35,284 nt of DNA from CAZAKZ01 sp964485695 (GCA_964485695.1 CAZAKZ010000049.1:1-35284), one strand, 5' to 3'. Positions 1-8,540 are shown, numbered from the stretch's first letter. Program-made: numbers and translations. Notes: a model not told the origin generated them from the sequence alone.

Positions 1-66
1 GTTTTTCTGCCCAGCCTGGCGATTAGCCGGTTAACGGCCCGATTCTGGCCAGAAAATAGCCGTGAG
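1..66. repeat. Partial or divergent relative of the 98-nt palindromic repeat family
   Basis: The region is strongly self-complementary: TTCTGGCCAGAA (43-54) is a perfect 12-base palindrome, and the 5' part (TTTTCTGCCCAG near 3-14) mirrors the 3' part. Read on the minus strand it begins CTCACGGC and contains TTTTC-TGGCCAGAATCGGGCC, which matches the first unit of the element at 23646-23743 except for one missing base. It ends on the plus strand in TAGCCGTGAG, exactly as the element at 24220-24317 does. It does not fit the clean 47-4-47 register, so it is a divergent or truncated copy. It lies just past the end of the TonB-like gene and could also act as a transcription terminator. Confidence 0.5.
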
Positions 67-79
67 TTCGACAGGCCGA

Positions 80-973
80 TCAGCGCGCAGCCGTGCGTAC
101 CGCCGGGCCCGAGAGTGGTGTGACCTCGTAGATCTCCAGCTTCCATCCGACATCGGTCTTCTGGAACCGCCCCTGGGTGGACCGGACGGACTCCAGGGTC
201 ATTCCTGCCTGCTGGGCGGCCCTGTGTTGCTGGTAGAGAAAGTAGCGGTCGATGTTCTCCGGAACCACCGCAGCGATGCGGGCGTGGTAGGGGTCGAGGC
301 CGTGGCGGGCTGCCACGCGGGTCAGCAGGGCCCAGAAGGTGGGATGGCCGGTGAGGTCCCGGGCGCGGTTGGAGTAGCCTTCGAGGGCGGCCCTGCCCTC
401 GCGGCGGGTCACTGTTTTCAGGTCCGGCCCCGTGAGTTCGAGATAGAAGGTGGGCTTGCCGTCTCGGGGAAGGGGATAGGCCACGACCTTGAAGCCAAAG
501 AACTCGACGATGTCCCGCACATCCCGGTACGAGAGGTGGTCGTCGGTGACGAGGTCAGGGACGGGCCGGCCCTCGGCGGGGGCCCGGTCCGCGCAGTGAG
601 CAACGTGCCGGAGGAATTCCTCCCGGGTCCTGGGTGCGGTCTTCTTCCGGACTTTCTTTGCAGGATTTTTCGGCGAGGGTGGTTTTTTTTTCGCCTTGAG
701 CGGTGGTGTCTTTCGGCCCCGGTCCACGCCGGTCTTCTCGGCCGCGCGGGTGAGCTTCGGGAGGGGGGTGGGATTCTTCACGGTCTTGACGTCGGCCACG
801 GCCTTCGTTTTTTTTGCGGGGGCCTTTTCCGGCGCCTTCCAGAGCGGCACCAGAGTGGTCCTTACCTTGGTCGTGTCGAGACCCTTCATCCTGGAGCCCA
901 CCTCCAGGAACAGGAATCCGTGGAGACCGGTCGATACCAGAAGAAAGAAAGAAAGGCGTACCAGGCTGCTCAT
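80..973 (-). CDS. TonB-like energy transducer with atypical C-terminal domain
   Basis: This 297-residue protein has a single N-terminal membrane segment (about residues 5-26). It carries Ser14 and His18 in the order S-x3-H-G, the signature of the TonB transmembrane helix that couples to ExbB/ExbD. A Lys/Pro-rich stretch (about 45-115) follows, as expected for a rigid linker spanning the periplasm. The C-terminal 180 residues do not show the usual TonB C-terminal motif and were not recognised. The start was placed at the ATG overlapping the exbD stop (ATGA), just before the hydrophobic segment; a longer reading from 1147 runs antiparallel to no known domain and was rejected. It is the last gene of the operon. 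Known: TonB proteins pass proton-motive-force energy to outer-membrane partners. Inferred: this one does so for an unknown partner. Confidence 0.72.
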   Translation of the reverse strand: MSSLVRLSFFLLVSTGLHGFLFLEVGSRMKGLDTTKVRTTLVPLWKAPEKAPAKKTKAVADVKTVKNPTPLPKLTRAAEKTGVDRGRKTPPLKAKKKPPSPKNPAKKVRKKTAPRTREEFLRHVAHCADRAPAEGRPVPDLVTDDHLSYRDVRDIVEFFGFKVVAYPLPRDGKPTFYLELTGPDLKTVTRREGRAALEGYSNRARDLTGHPTFWALLTRVAARHGLDPYHARIAAVVPENIDRYFLYQQHRAAQQAGMTLESVRSTQGRFQKTDVGWKLEIYEVTPLSGPAVRTAAR

Positions 974-1419
974 CGAATCCCTCCCTCCCGGATGGCCGTG
1001 GCCATGTAGACCGGCGAGACCTGGAACCGGATGTCCCGGACACCGGCGTTCTGCACCGCGGCCAGCACGGCCATGACCACGCCGTGGGGCGCCTTGCGGT
1101 CCCCCCGGATCTCCACCGGGGTCTTGGGAGTGACGTCCTGCAGGCAACGGGCCAAGTGGGTGGCCAGGGCGTCGGCCGGCAGCGGCCGGCCGCGCACCAC
1201 GACCAGGCCCGATCCGGCCACGCCGATGACCAGGGCCCCCCGGTCCGGGGTGTTCCGGGCCGTGGCCCCCTCGCCCACAGGCGGCAGCTCCACGTTCAGT
1301 CCTTCATCCACTCGCATGCGTAGAACCATCATGAGGAAGATCACCAGAAGTAGAAATACCGTGTCAATGAGCGGCACCACGTCCACTCCGCGGATGCCGG
1401 CCCGTCGTTCAAGCCGCAT
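970..1419 (-). CDS. exbD: ExbD/TolR-family biopolymer transport protein
   Basis: This 149-residue protein has one N-terminal membrane helix (about 14-34) containing PLIDTVF; Asp19 sits where the proton-carrying Asp of ExbD/TolR lies. The rest is a periplasmic ExbD-type domain. It is the proton-channel partner of ExbB in the inner membrane. The start ATG lies 11 bases inside exbB and the stop overlaps the TonB-like gene by ATGA, so the three are probably translationally coupled. A longer in-frame extension to 1620 has only low-complexity, frame-shadow sequence. Confidence 0.93.
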   Translation of the reverse strand: MRLERRAGIRGVDVVPLIDTVFLLLVIFLMMVLRMRVDEGLNVELPPVGEGATARNTPDRGALVIGVAGSGLVVVRGRPLPADALATHLARCLQDVTPKTPVEIRGDRKAPHGVVMAVLAAVQNAGVRDIRFQVSPVYMATAIREGGIR

Positions 1420-2026
1420 GTCGGCTTCCCTTCGCCAGGATGGACTCCACCTGAGAGACCGTCTGTTCCAGCTCCGCCGCGCCGCGGTCGGCGAGGCCCC
1501 GTTGAAGGCTGGCAAACGTGAGCGCCACCAGCGCCACCACCAGACCGGCGCCGGTGGTGAGGAGGGCCTCGGAGACGCCGCCCATGACGCGATGGGGCGG
1601 CGGGACCCCGCCGCCCCCAAAAGCGTGGAAGGAGCGGATGATGCCCATGACCGTGCCCAGGATTCCCACCAGCGGAGCCGCGGCCGTGACCGTGTCCAGG
1701 ATCCCGGTGTGGTTGACCATGGCCCGGTGCTCCCGGATGGCTGCGGCCTCGAGGCGGCCGGCGGCCTCCAGGCCGGGGTGCCGCACGCCCTGGAGCAGCA
1801 CCCGCGCCAGAGCCATTCGCTTCAGGCGCTCCAGGGTGTGGGCCGCGGACTTGAACCGGCGGCCCTGGATCAGGTCGAGGGCTGCGAGAAGGCCCCTCTG
1901 GTCCCGGACGATGAGCTGCCGGAACCAGAACCACGCCCGTTCCATGGCCACGCCCCAGGCGAGGATGGAGAGCCCCACCAGAACCGCGAGGGCGGGGCCG
2001 CCGGCGCTGAAGATATCCGTATTCAT
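1409..2026 (-). CDS. exbB: ExbB/TolQ/MotA-family proton channel protein
   Basis: This 205-residue inner-membrane protein has three hydrophobic segments: about 8-30, 108-132 (with APLVGILGTVMGI) and 150-172 (with SEALLTTGAGLVVALVAL). These are the typical ExbB/TolQ motifs. With ExbD it should form the pentamer-based motor that converts proton flow into movement of the TonB-like protein downstream. The gene follows a coiled-coil exported protein by 13 bases and overlaps exbD by 11 bases. No other exbB or exbD copy occurs in the window, and no TolA, TolB or Pal is nearby, which favours a TonB-type rather than a Tol-type system. Confidence 0.94.
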   Translation of the reverse strand: MNTDIFSAGGPALAVLVGLSILAWGVAMERAWFWFRQLIVRDQRGLLAALDLIQGRRFKSAAHTLERLKRMALARVLLQGVRHPGLEAAGRLEAAAIREHRAMVNHTGILDTVTAAAPLVGILGTVMGIIRSFHAFGGGGVPPPHRVMGGVSEALLTTGAGLVVALVALTFASLQRGLADRGAAELEQTVSQVESILAKGSRHAA

Positions 2027-2039
2027 GAATGGACCTCGA

Positions 2040-2792
2040 TCACTTCATGGCGTGAAAGAGGCGGGTTCGGAACTCGCCAGGCCTGCCGCAGGTGGCGGGA
2101 TCGAAGTCGTGGTAGGTGAAGCCCGCAAGGCGCTTGATGCGCCGGAGGATCACCCGCCTGCGAAGCTTTTCCAGGTCGGCGATGATGCCGGCGTCCGCTG
2201 CCACGGACTCCACGGCGGTCGAGGTTCCGCTCTGGAGAGCGGCGGTCCGGGTCGAGAATCCCTTGCTGAAAGATCGCGCCCGGATGGCGCGGAGCTGCGC
2301 CTCGATGGCGTCGATGCGCTCCTTTGCGAACTGGATATCCACCTGGAGAACGTGGATCTCATTTTCCAGGTCCTTGCGCGTGGCCTCGTACTCGTGGGCG
2401 AGGTCGGCCACGGCCTCGTTGCCCTCGCGGGTCGGATAGAGCTTGCGGATGCGACCGAGCTGGTCGGCCACCCGTTCGTCCAGCTGCTCTCGTTCGGCGT
2501 TCTTGGCCTCGACGAGCTTCATCAGCTGGACCCGGCGCTTCTTGTTGGTCTCGAGCTGCTGGAGCAGATGCCGGTCACCGTAGCTCAGCCGATCGTAGAC
2601 CCGGCCGTAGGTCCGGGCTGCGTCGCCGAGGTTGAGGTCCGGCCGCCCGCCGGTGGTTTCCCCGGCCGGTGGTTTTTCGTCGGGGCCGGCCTCGGGCGGA
2701 TGGGTCGGGGTCGTCGCCTGGGCGCCGAGCGCCACGGCCAGGATCAGGAATCCCAGCAGCGCCAGGATTGCCGTCAATGTACGCTTCATCAT
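2040..2792 (-). CDS. Exported coiled-coil protein of the TonB-like operon
   Basis: The product is about 250 residues, with an N-terminal signal-type hydrophobic segment (MMKRT followed by an Ala/Leu-rich run ending near GAQA), then a Pro/Gly-rich linker and a long charged helical region (about 80-165) typical of a coiled coil. No enzyme motif is seen. The start is one of two adjacent ATGs (2792 or 2789); AGGTGA lies a suitable distance upstream. It directly precedes exbB. Gammaproteobacterial TonB2-type operons also place a periplasmic coiled-coil protein (DUF3450) before exbB, so an analogous role in the energised complex is inferred. Homology to DUF3450 could not be shown by eye. Confidence 0.72.
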   Translation of the reverse strand: MMKRTLTAILALLGFLILAVALGAQATTPTHPPEAGPDEKPPAGETTGGRPDLNLGDAARTYGRVYDRLSYGDRHLLQQLETNKKRRVQLMKLVEAKNAEREQLDERVADQLGRIRKLYPTREGNEAVADLAHEYEATRKDLENEIHVLQVDIQFAKERIDAIEAQLRAIRARSFSKGFSTRTAALQSGTSTAVESVAADAGIIADLEKLRRRVILRRIKRLAGFTYHDFDPATCGRPGEFRTRLFHAMK

Positions 2793-2800
2793 GGTATCAC

Positions 2801-3829
2801 CTACTTCCACTTTTCCAGGAGCTTGTCGACAGAGTTTCCGTTCTTGCCCTTCCCGGACGGATTGCCCAGGTTGAGGATGTCCGAGGTGGCCGAGTCCACG
2901 TCGATGACCAGCTTGTTGAAGGAGTTGATCTCCCCCACGGTCTGCATGAAGTCGCCCAGGAAGGCGATCTGACCGTTCACGTCCTTGAGTCGTTCCACGA
3001 TCTTCTTGAGGTCGGCCTCGCTGCCGCCCATGACGCGGGCGAACATCTCCTTGATGCGGCTGAAGTCGCGGCGGGTGCCGGCGCTGAACCGCAGGATCTC
3101 ATACTGCACGTCCAGGACGTCGAGGAGATGGGTAACGTTCTGGGCCATGCGGGTGAAGGCGCCTTCCAGCTTGTCCAGGCCGGTGCCAGAGGCGCCGAAG
3201 GTCGAGGCCAGCTTCTCGTACTGCTTCATGGCCGATGCCAGGAGCTGATGCTTTCGGTCCATCATGGCGAGGGTGCGGCCCAGGCGCTGGCGCTCCACCC
3301 CCTCGGCATCCCGGACCCGGTTCGCGAAGGCGCGGAGCTCCACCTCGAGCTTCTTCATCTTGGCGCGCTCCCCGTCGATGCGCCGCCTGAGGTCGACGAC
3401 GTAGTTGCCGATGGAGGATCGCATCTTGCCGAGGCCGCGGTTCAGGTCGCGGAAGGCCCACAGGATCCGATCCCGTTCCCCGATGAGGTCCACCACCTGG
3501 AGGCTCAGCTTGTCCACGAAGGTGGCCAGCCCCTTTTCCACGGCGGCCTCCCCCTCCAGGTTGGGTTCCTTCTTGAGCTTCTGGATGAGGGGACCGAGGC
3601 GGGCCTGGGCCTCCTTGATGGTCTTCCCGATGGGGATGCTCTTCTCGAGGCCCTTCTGGATGACCTTGAACTGCTTCTTGGGATTGAAGTCGGGCAGGAT
3701 GATACTGCCCGATCCGCTGCGGGGACGCTTCTTGTCCCCTTCCTTCTTCTTGTTGCCGGACTCGCCCGCCTGGGCGATCAGGGACAGGGCGGTGAGAAGT
3801 GCCGCCAGGAAAAACAGGTGTTTGAGCAT
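2801..3829 (-). CDS. Exported helical protein of the TonB-like operon
   Basis: This 342-residue protein begins with a clear signal peptide (MLKHLFFLAALLTALSLIAQA). A short Lys-rich stretch follows, and then an almost entirely helical, charged region (about 55-310) rich in heptad-like Leu/Ile spacing. No catalytic motif was recognised. GGAGGACCGAC lies immediately before the ATG and supports this start. The stop is 8 bases from the likely start of the next coiled-coil gene, so the two are co-transcribed. Two secreted helical proteins beside an ExbB/ExbD motor suggest structural partners in the periplasm. The family is unknown. Confidence 0.7.
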   Translation of the reverse strand: MLKHLFFLAALLTALSLIAQAGESGNKKKEGDKKRPRSGSGSIILPDFNPKKQFKVIQKGLEKSIPIGKTIKEAQARLGPLIQKLKKEPNLEGEAAVEKGLATFVDKLSLQVVDLIGERDRILWAFRDLNRGLGKMRSSIGNYVVDLRRRIDGERAKMKKLEVELRAFANRVRDAEGVERQRLGRTLAMMDRKHQLLASAMKQYEKLASTFGASGTGLDKLEGAFTRMAQNVTHLLDVLDVQYEILRFSAGTRRDFSRIKEMFARVMGGSEADLKKIVERLKDVNGQIAFLGDFMQTVGEINSFNKLVIDVDSATSDILNLGNPSGKGKNGNSVDKLLEKWK

Positions 3830-3889
3830 GTCGGTCCTCCGTTCTTTCAGGAAGGGAGTCGGGTACGGGTGCGGGATTTTCGGCCTGGG

Positions 3890-4594
3890 TTACATTCCGG
3901 GGCCGAGGGTTTTGTCCAGAAGAATGCTCAGCCGCTTCATCTCCGAGGCGCTCAGGCCCGACCAGGCCTCCCGCGCTTCGGTCTCACGGCCGGCTGCATA
4001 GAGAAGAAGGCCCAGGTTGTACCGGTCCTCCTTGTTGATCTCCTTGAGGAGATTGACCGCGGCCTGGTAGTCCTCGGCGGCGTTCATGTAGGTCTCGGAA
4101 TGGAAGTTGACCAGGGCGCGGTTCTTGAGGATCCGGGCCTTGAGCTCGTTGTGCGAGCCGGCCTCATCCAGGGCCCGGGTGTAGGAGGCGCGGGCGTATT
4201 CGAGACGGTCGGCCTTGAAGTGGATGTTGCCCATGAGGAAGTGCACCTGGGGCGTTCTCGGATTGCGCTTGAGCGCTTCCTCGATGTCCGCCTTGGCTTT
4301 TTTGATCTCGCCGGTGGCCAGGTAGGACTCGGCCCGATACTGGTAGACCCGGTAGTCCGCCTCGGCATTCCTGGGCACGGCCTGGGTGAAGTGGGCGATG
4401 GCGTCGTGGTGATCGCCCTGGGTCTGGTGCAGCATGCCCATCTTGAGGTGGGCGTCGTAGGTGTCCTGCTGGCTGTAGACGTCGAGGGCTCCGGCCAGAT
4501 TGCCTTCCAGGGCGAGTTCGTCCCCGGTTCTGGAGGCACAGCCGACCACCGGGAGGGAAGCCAAAGCCAGGAGGAGAAGGAGTGATCGTGACAT
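3890..4594 (-). CDS. TPR-repeat lipoprotein
   Basis: The 234-residue product has a lipoprotein signal (MSRSLLLLLALASLPVVGC, lipidated Cys19), followed by tandem tetratricopeptide repeats from about residue 30 to 215, with typical elements such as YRAESYLATGEIKKAKADIE. TPR proteins are scaffolds for protein-protein contacts. It is the first gene of the minus-strand operon leading to exbB, exbD and the TonB-like gene. In gammaproteobacterial TonB2 clusters a TPR protein is also encoded with the motor, but last rather than first. The ATG at 4594 was chosen because it directly precedes the signal peptide and has GGGGATCCCC upstream. The 60 bases to the next gene hold no obvious terminator. Confidence 0.82.
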   Translation of the reverse strand: MSRSLLLLLALASLPVVGCASRTGDELALEGNLAGALDVYSQQDTYDAHLKMGMLHQTQGDHHDAIAHFTQAVPRNAEADYRVYQYRAESYLATGEIKKAKADIEEALKRNPRTPQVHFLMGNIHFKADRLEYARASYTRALDEAGSHNELKARILKNRALVNFHSETYMNAAEDYQAAVNLLKEINKEDRYNLGLLLYAAGRETEAREAWSGLSASEMKRLSILLDKTLGPGM

Positions 4595-4734
4595 GGGGAT
4601 CCCCAATTTCCATTCTCTCAGGTCGGCTTCGGAGGTCGGCTGCTCGCGCAATTTGCATACCGTGAATCAGAATCGGGTGGAATCTGTTTTGAAATCCGGC
4701 CAGGAGTGCGGAAAACCGACGGCCCCACACGATC

Positions 4735-4750
4735 CTTCCGGGCCCGGAAG
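4735..4750. promoter_or_regulatory. 16-base perfect palindrome between trkH and the TonB-like operon
   Basis: CTTCCGGGCCCGGAAG reads identically on both strands. It lies between the end of trkH (4806) and the start of the TPR lipoprotein gene (4594), upstream of the TonB-like operon. It could be a protein-binding site for that operon or the stem of a trkH terminator. No T-run follows, so a simple intrinsic terminator is less likely. Function is not shown by the sequence. Confidence 0.35.
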
Positions 4751-4805
4751 TTCCCGGAGTGGACATACCCGGCGAAGAGGTGTCCTCAATTAAGGGCAGG
4801 CTTCG

Positions 4806-6266
4806 TCACTTCCGCCAGAACGACGGCAGGAACAGCACCAGGACAGTGAACAGCTCCAACCGGCCCATGACCATGCATAAGGTCAGCACCACCTTGCCCA
4901 GGCCGGGCACCGCCGCGAAGTTCTGGGTGGGGCCCACGGCGCCGAGGCCGGGACCGACGTTGTTCAGGCACGTGATGACCGAGGACAGGGTGGACACAAG
5001 GTTCATTTTCAGACCGGTCACAAAGAGGATGGCGGCCAGGACGAGGGTGGCGGTGAGGAGCACCATGACGTGAAGGGCGAAAAGCCCGAGGATGCTCTGC
5101 ATCACGTCTTCCTGTACCTGCTTCTGGTTGAACTTCACGTGCTTGACGGCCTGGGGGTGGACCAGGCGGAAGACCTGGACGTAGGCGTGCTTGAAGATCA
5201 GCAGCACCCGGACGCACTTGAAGCCGCCGCCGGTGGAACCCGAGCAGCCGCCCACGAACATGAGAATGACGATGAGGACCTGGCACAACATCGGCCACAT
5301 CTCGTAGTCGGCGGTGCCGTAGCCGGTTGTGGTGAGAATGGCAACCACCTGGAACAAGGCGTGGCGTAGCGTCTCCAGGAAGGGCGCCTCGCTCCCCCGG
5401 CAGTTGAGAAGGAGGATAACGGCCGTGACCACGACGGTGAGGATCAGGTAAAAGTTGAACTCCTCGTTCTTGAAGTAGCGCACGAGGCGGCCTCGGAGCG
5501 CCATGTAGTGGAGCGAGAAGTTGACCCCGGCCAGGAACATGAAGAGGATGATGATCCACTGCACATTGGCGTTGTAGGCGCCGATGCTGGCGTTTCGGGT
5601 GGAAAATCCGCCGGTGGCCAGGCAAGTGAAGGCGTGGCACACGGCGTCGAAGAAGGGCATGTCCGCCAGGACCAGCAAGCCCACGGCCGCCAGGGTGATG
5701 CCCAGGTAAACCCCCCAGAGCAGCTTGGCCGTGTCCTGGATCCTGGGTAGCAGCCGGTCCTTGACCGGGCCCGGCACCTCGGCACGAAAGAGCTGCATCC
5801 CGCCCACACTCAGCAGGGGAAGAATGGCAACCGCCAGCACGATGATGCCCATACCCCCCAGCCACTGGGTCAGGGACCTCCAGTAGAGGAGGCCCGGGGG
5901 GAGGCTTTCGATGTCGGTGAGGATGGTGGCGCCGGTGGTGGTGAAGCCGGAAACGGACTCGAAGTAGGCGTTGATGACGTTGGGGATGGCGGCGGAGAAG
6001 AGGTAGGGGAGGGCGCCGAAGATGCCGGCCACGATCCACCCCAGGGAGGCAATGGCGAACCCCTCCCGGAAACTCAGGTCGCCATTCACGGGTCCCGAGA
6101 GGCGGCGGCAGAGGATCCCTACGGCCACGGTGACGAAGACGGCGCCGGCCAGGGGCAGGAAGACACCGTCCTGGAACCAGATCGAGGGGATGACCGACGT
6201 GGCCATGAGGATCCCCAGGAGCAGGAGCAGGCTTCCGAGGCTGTGACAGGTGACCCGGAAGTTCAT
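4806..6266 (-). CDS. trkH: Trk-type potassium uptake protein TrkH
   Basis: This 486-residue polytopic membrane protein has the four selectivity-filter loops of the TrkH/KtrB family: SGFTTTGAT, LATGGFST, LTTTGYGT and NNVGPGLG. It mediates potassium (possibly sodium-coupled) uptake across the inner membrane. The regulatory TrkA subunit is not in the window. The ATG at 6266 was chosen because GGAG lies six bases upstream; a TTG 12 bases earlier overlaps that ribosome-binding site. Length is close to the E. coli protein (about 483). It is a single-gene unit facing away from the phosphoesterase gene. Confidence 0.95.
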   Translation of the reverse strand: MNFRVTCHSLGSLLLLLGILMATSVIPSIWFQDGVFLPLAGAVFVTVAVGILCRRLSGPVNGDLSFREGFAIASLGWIVAGIFGALPYLFSAAIPNVINAYFESVSGFTTTGATILTDIESLPPGLLYWRSLTQWLGGMGIIVLAVAILPLLSVGGMQLFRAEVPGPVKDRLLPRIQDTAKLLWGVYLGITLAAVGLLVLADMPFFDAVCHAFTCLATGGFSTRNASIGAYNANVQWIIILFMFLAGVNFSLHYMALRGRLVRYFKNEEFNFYLILTVVVTAVILLLNCRGSEAPFLETLRHALFQVVAILTTTGYGTADYEMWPMLCQVLIVILMFVGGCSGSTGGGFKCVRVLLIFKHAYVQVFRLVHPQAVKHVKFNQKQVQEDVMQSILGLFALHVMVLLTATLVLAAILFVTGLKMNLVSTLSSVITCLNNVGPGLGAVGPTQNFAAVPGLGKVVLTLCMVMGRLELFTVLVLFLPSFWRK

Positions 6267-6535
6267 ACGGTTCTCCAACAGGATTCAGTATGCGTGTCCA
6301 CTCTGAGGATCGGAACACGGACCGTCGAAACAGGAGTCATATAGAGAAGCGGCCTTTCCTGCAAGGGGGGACCAGTACTCCTGAAGCCCGTAGCAGCCAA
6401 AGCGCCCAATCTATCTGGAGTTAGCATGTACGCCCGGGAGTTGGGCCGGGTCTCGAAGAAGCATTGGAGGGTAGCAATCGGTGGAGTATGATGTGGGCCG
6501 CTTGTTGATCAGGAATATAGAGAGGACTTTTCGCA

Positions 6536-8494
6536 ATGGCCGTATCCCGCATACATCTGGCGCTTCTTCTGGCCTCCGTGCTGTTCCCCACCGTATTCCT
6601 CCAGGCTCAGGACCGGCGGCAGCCGGTGAACGCCGGCACCGAGTCCGGCCAGGCACTCAAGTCACCGCCCGTCCAGGAGAACTTCAGCCTGGCCATCTTC
6701 GGCGATCGAACGGGCGGACCGGCTAGCGGAATGAAGATCCTGGGAGAAGCGGTGAACATGGCCAATCGCCTCGCTCCCGACTTCGTCATGACCGTGGGGG
6801 ACATGATCAACGGCTACAACCGAACCCCCGAATGGACCTCCCAGATGCGGGAGTTCAAGAGCACCATGTCGGGCCTGCGCATGCCGTGGTACCCCGTTGT
6901 GGGGAATCACGACGTCTACGGCTACCGGGGGGCCAAGGGGGGGAATCTGGAGAACTACAAGAAGCACTTCGGCCCCCTCTACTACTCCTTCGACTACCGC
7001 TTTGCCCATATCATCTGCCTCTTTTCCGACGAGAACCTGTCGTTCTCTTTTCCTCCGGTGAATCAGAACATGAGCAAGGCACAGATGGCCTGGCTGAGGA
7101 AGGACCTGGCCTCCACCCGGGCTCGTATCATCATGGCGTTCCTGCACCATCCGCGCTGGACCTTGAACTACACGGGGTGCAACTGGCCCCGGGTTCATGA
7201 AATCCTCAGAAAGGACGGCCGCGTGAAGGCCGTGTTTGCGGGCCATCTCCACAAGTACCGCGACGACGGCGTCCAGGACGGCATCCATTACTACGCCCTG
7301 GCCACCACCGGGGGGTCCATCAGGAGGTTCCAGGAGAGCTTTGCGTTTCACCACATCAACCACATCCGCGTGTGGAAGGACCGCATCAGCGTGGCCGTGT
7401 TGCCGGTGGGGTCCGTACGCGGCGGCGACCTGGCTCTCGGTGCGGAAGTGGACGAGATCCTGCGGCTCTCCATGGGCGACTGGCTCGAGGTGAAGGGGGA
7501 GATCAGCATGGCGCTCCAGGGCAAGGTCGACTCCACCATGGACGTGGTCATCACCAACAAGGCCGGGCGGCCGGTCGCCCTGAGCGGCCGCGTGCGCAAG
7601 GGCAAGAAATGGAAGGTCAAGCATCCGGCCTTCACGGGGATGATGCAGCCCGGGGAGCGGGTGGTGTTTCCGGTCAAGGTTCACTCACCCCCCTTTGCCG
7701 GCCGCCGCCCCTTCCTGACGGTCGAGGCGACTCTGAAGTACGTCCTCAGGAGCGGCCTCGAGCAGCCGATCCAGGTGCGGCGCACCGTGCCGGTGCGACT
7801 CCTCGGACTCGAGGCCGCAACGCCGAGGTCCGGGCCGAACCGGGTTCTTGCCCTGGACGGGAAGAGCGCGGTGCGGGTGAAGCTACCTGACCTCAAGGGG
7901 CCGCTGACGCTTGAGTGCTGGGTACGGGGCGTCAATCCCAAGGGACGGGTCGGCCTCGTCACTGCCACCGAGTCTTCCAACTTCGGTCTCTTCTGGACCC
8001 CGCGTCCCAAGGCCAACGTCTACGTCCAGAACCGGGGCCGGAACGGGAAGGACGGCCGCGGCTACCTCACCGTCCAGAGCCAGAAAGACTGGCCCTGGGA
8101 GCAGTGGACACACCTGGCCCTGGCCTATGACGGAAAGATGTGCCGCTTCTTCGTCAACGGCCGTGTCCAGGGATCGGCCGAAGGCGTGAATCCCGTGTTC
8201 AAGAACCAGTATCCCCTCTACATCGGCGCCGATCCCGACCGCAAGGCCCGGGCCGTGAGCTTCTTCAGGGGCGCCGTGGACGAGGTCCGGGTTTCGACGA
8301 CAGCGCGCTACGAAAAGAACTTCAGGCCGGCCCGGCGGTTCGAGAGGGATGAGAAGACCGCGCTTCTCCTGCACTTCGACGGTGTCTTGAAGGGGATCTT
8401 CCCGGACGATTCGGGTCGCGAGAACCACGGCTGGCCGGTGGGGAAACCGCGAAGGGTGGAGGAAGACCGGACGCAGGCGCACCTGCGCCGTTGA
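6536..8494 (+). CDS. Exported calcineurin-like metallophosphoesterase with C-terminal LamG domain
   Basis: The 652-residue protein has a signal peptide (about 1-24), a calcineurin-type phosphoesterase domain (about 50-290) and a LamG/concanavalin-like jelly-roll domain (about 440-625). The metal-site motifs are GDRTG (56-60), GDMIN (88-92), GNHD (123-126), HHP (204-206) and GHLH (236-239). The first motif is D-R-T rather than the usual D-x-H, so one metal ligand differs. The LamG part probably binds carbohydrate or surface polymers. Substrate is unknown; it could be a phosphomonoesterase or phosphodiesterase acting outside the cytoplasm. GAGAGGA lies upstream of the ATG. The 269-base gap before it, shared with divergent trkH, shows no gene. 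Confidence 0.88.
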   Translation: MAVSRIHLALLLASVLFPTVFLQAQDRRQPVNAGTESGQALKSPPVQENFSLAIFGDRTGGPASGMKILGEAVNMANRLAPDFVMTVGDMINGYNRTPEWTSQMREFKSTMSGLRMPWYPVVGNHDVYGYRGAKGGNLENYKKHFGPLYYSFDYRFAHIICLFSDENLSFSFPPVNQNMSKAQMAWLRKDLASTRARIIMAFLHHPRWTLNYTGCNWPRVHEILRKDGRVKAVFAGHLHKYRDDGVQDGIHYYALATTGGSIRRFQESFAFHHINHIRVWKDRISVAVLPVGSVRGGDLALGAEVDEILRLSMGDWLEVKGEISMALQGKVDSTMDVVITNKAGRPVALSGRVRKGKKWKVKHPAFTGMMQPGERVVFPVKVHSPPFAGRRPFLTVEATLKYVLRSGLEQPIQVRRTVPVRLLGLEAATPRSGPNRVLALDGKSAVRVKLPDLKGPLTLECWVRGVNPKGRVGLVTATESSNFGLFWTPRPKANVYVQNRGRNGKDGRGYLTVQSQKDWPWEQWTHLALAYDGKMCRFFVNGRVQGSAEGVNPVFKNQYPLYIGADPDRKARAVSFFRGAVDEVRVSTTARYEKNFRPARRFERDEKTALLLHFDGVLKGIFPDDSGRENHGWPVGKPRRVEEDRTQAHLRR

Positions 8495-8540
8495 CAGCCG
8501 TCCCGAACATTCTTATCAGATCAACCCGGAAAGGCAGACC

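Noticed and set aside
2669..4585. A 638-codon plus-strand open frame opposite the exported helical and TPR genes
   Set aside because: It is antisense to two well-supported genes, is biased in composition, shows no family motif, and is explained by high GC content and third-position bias.
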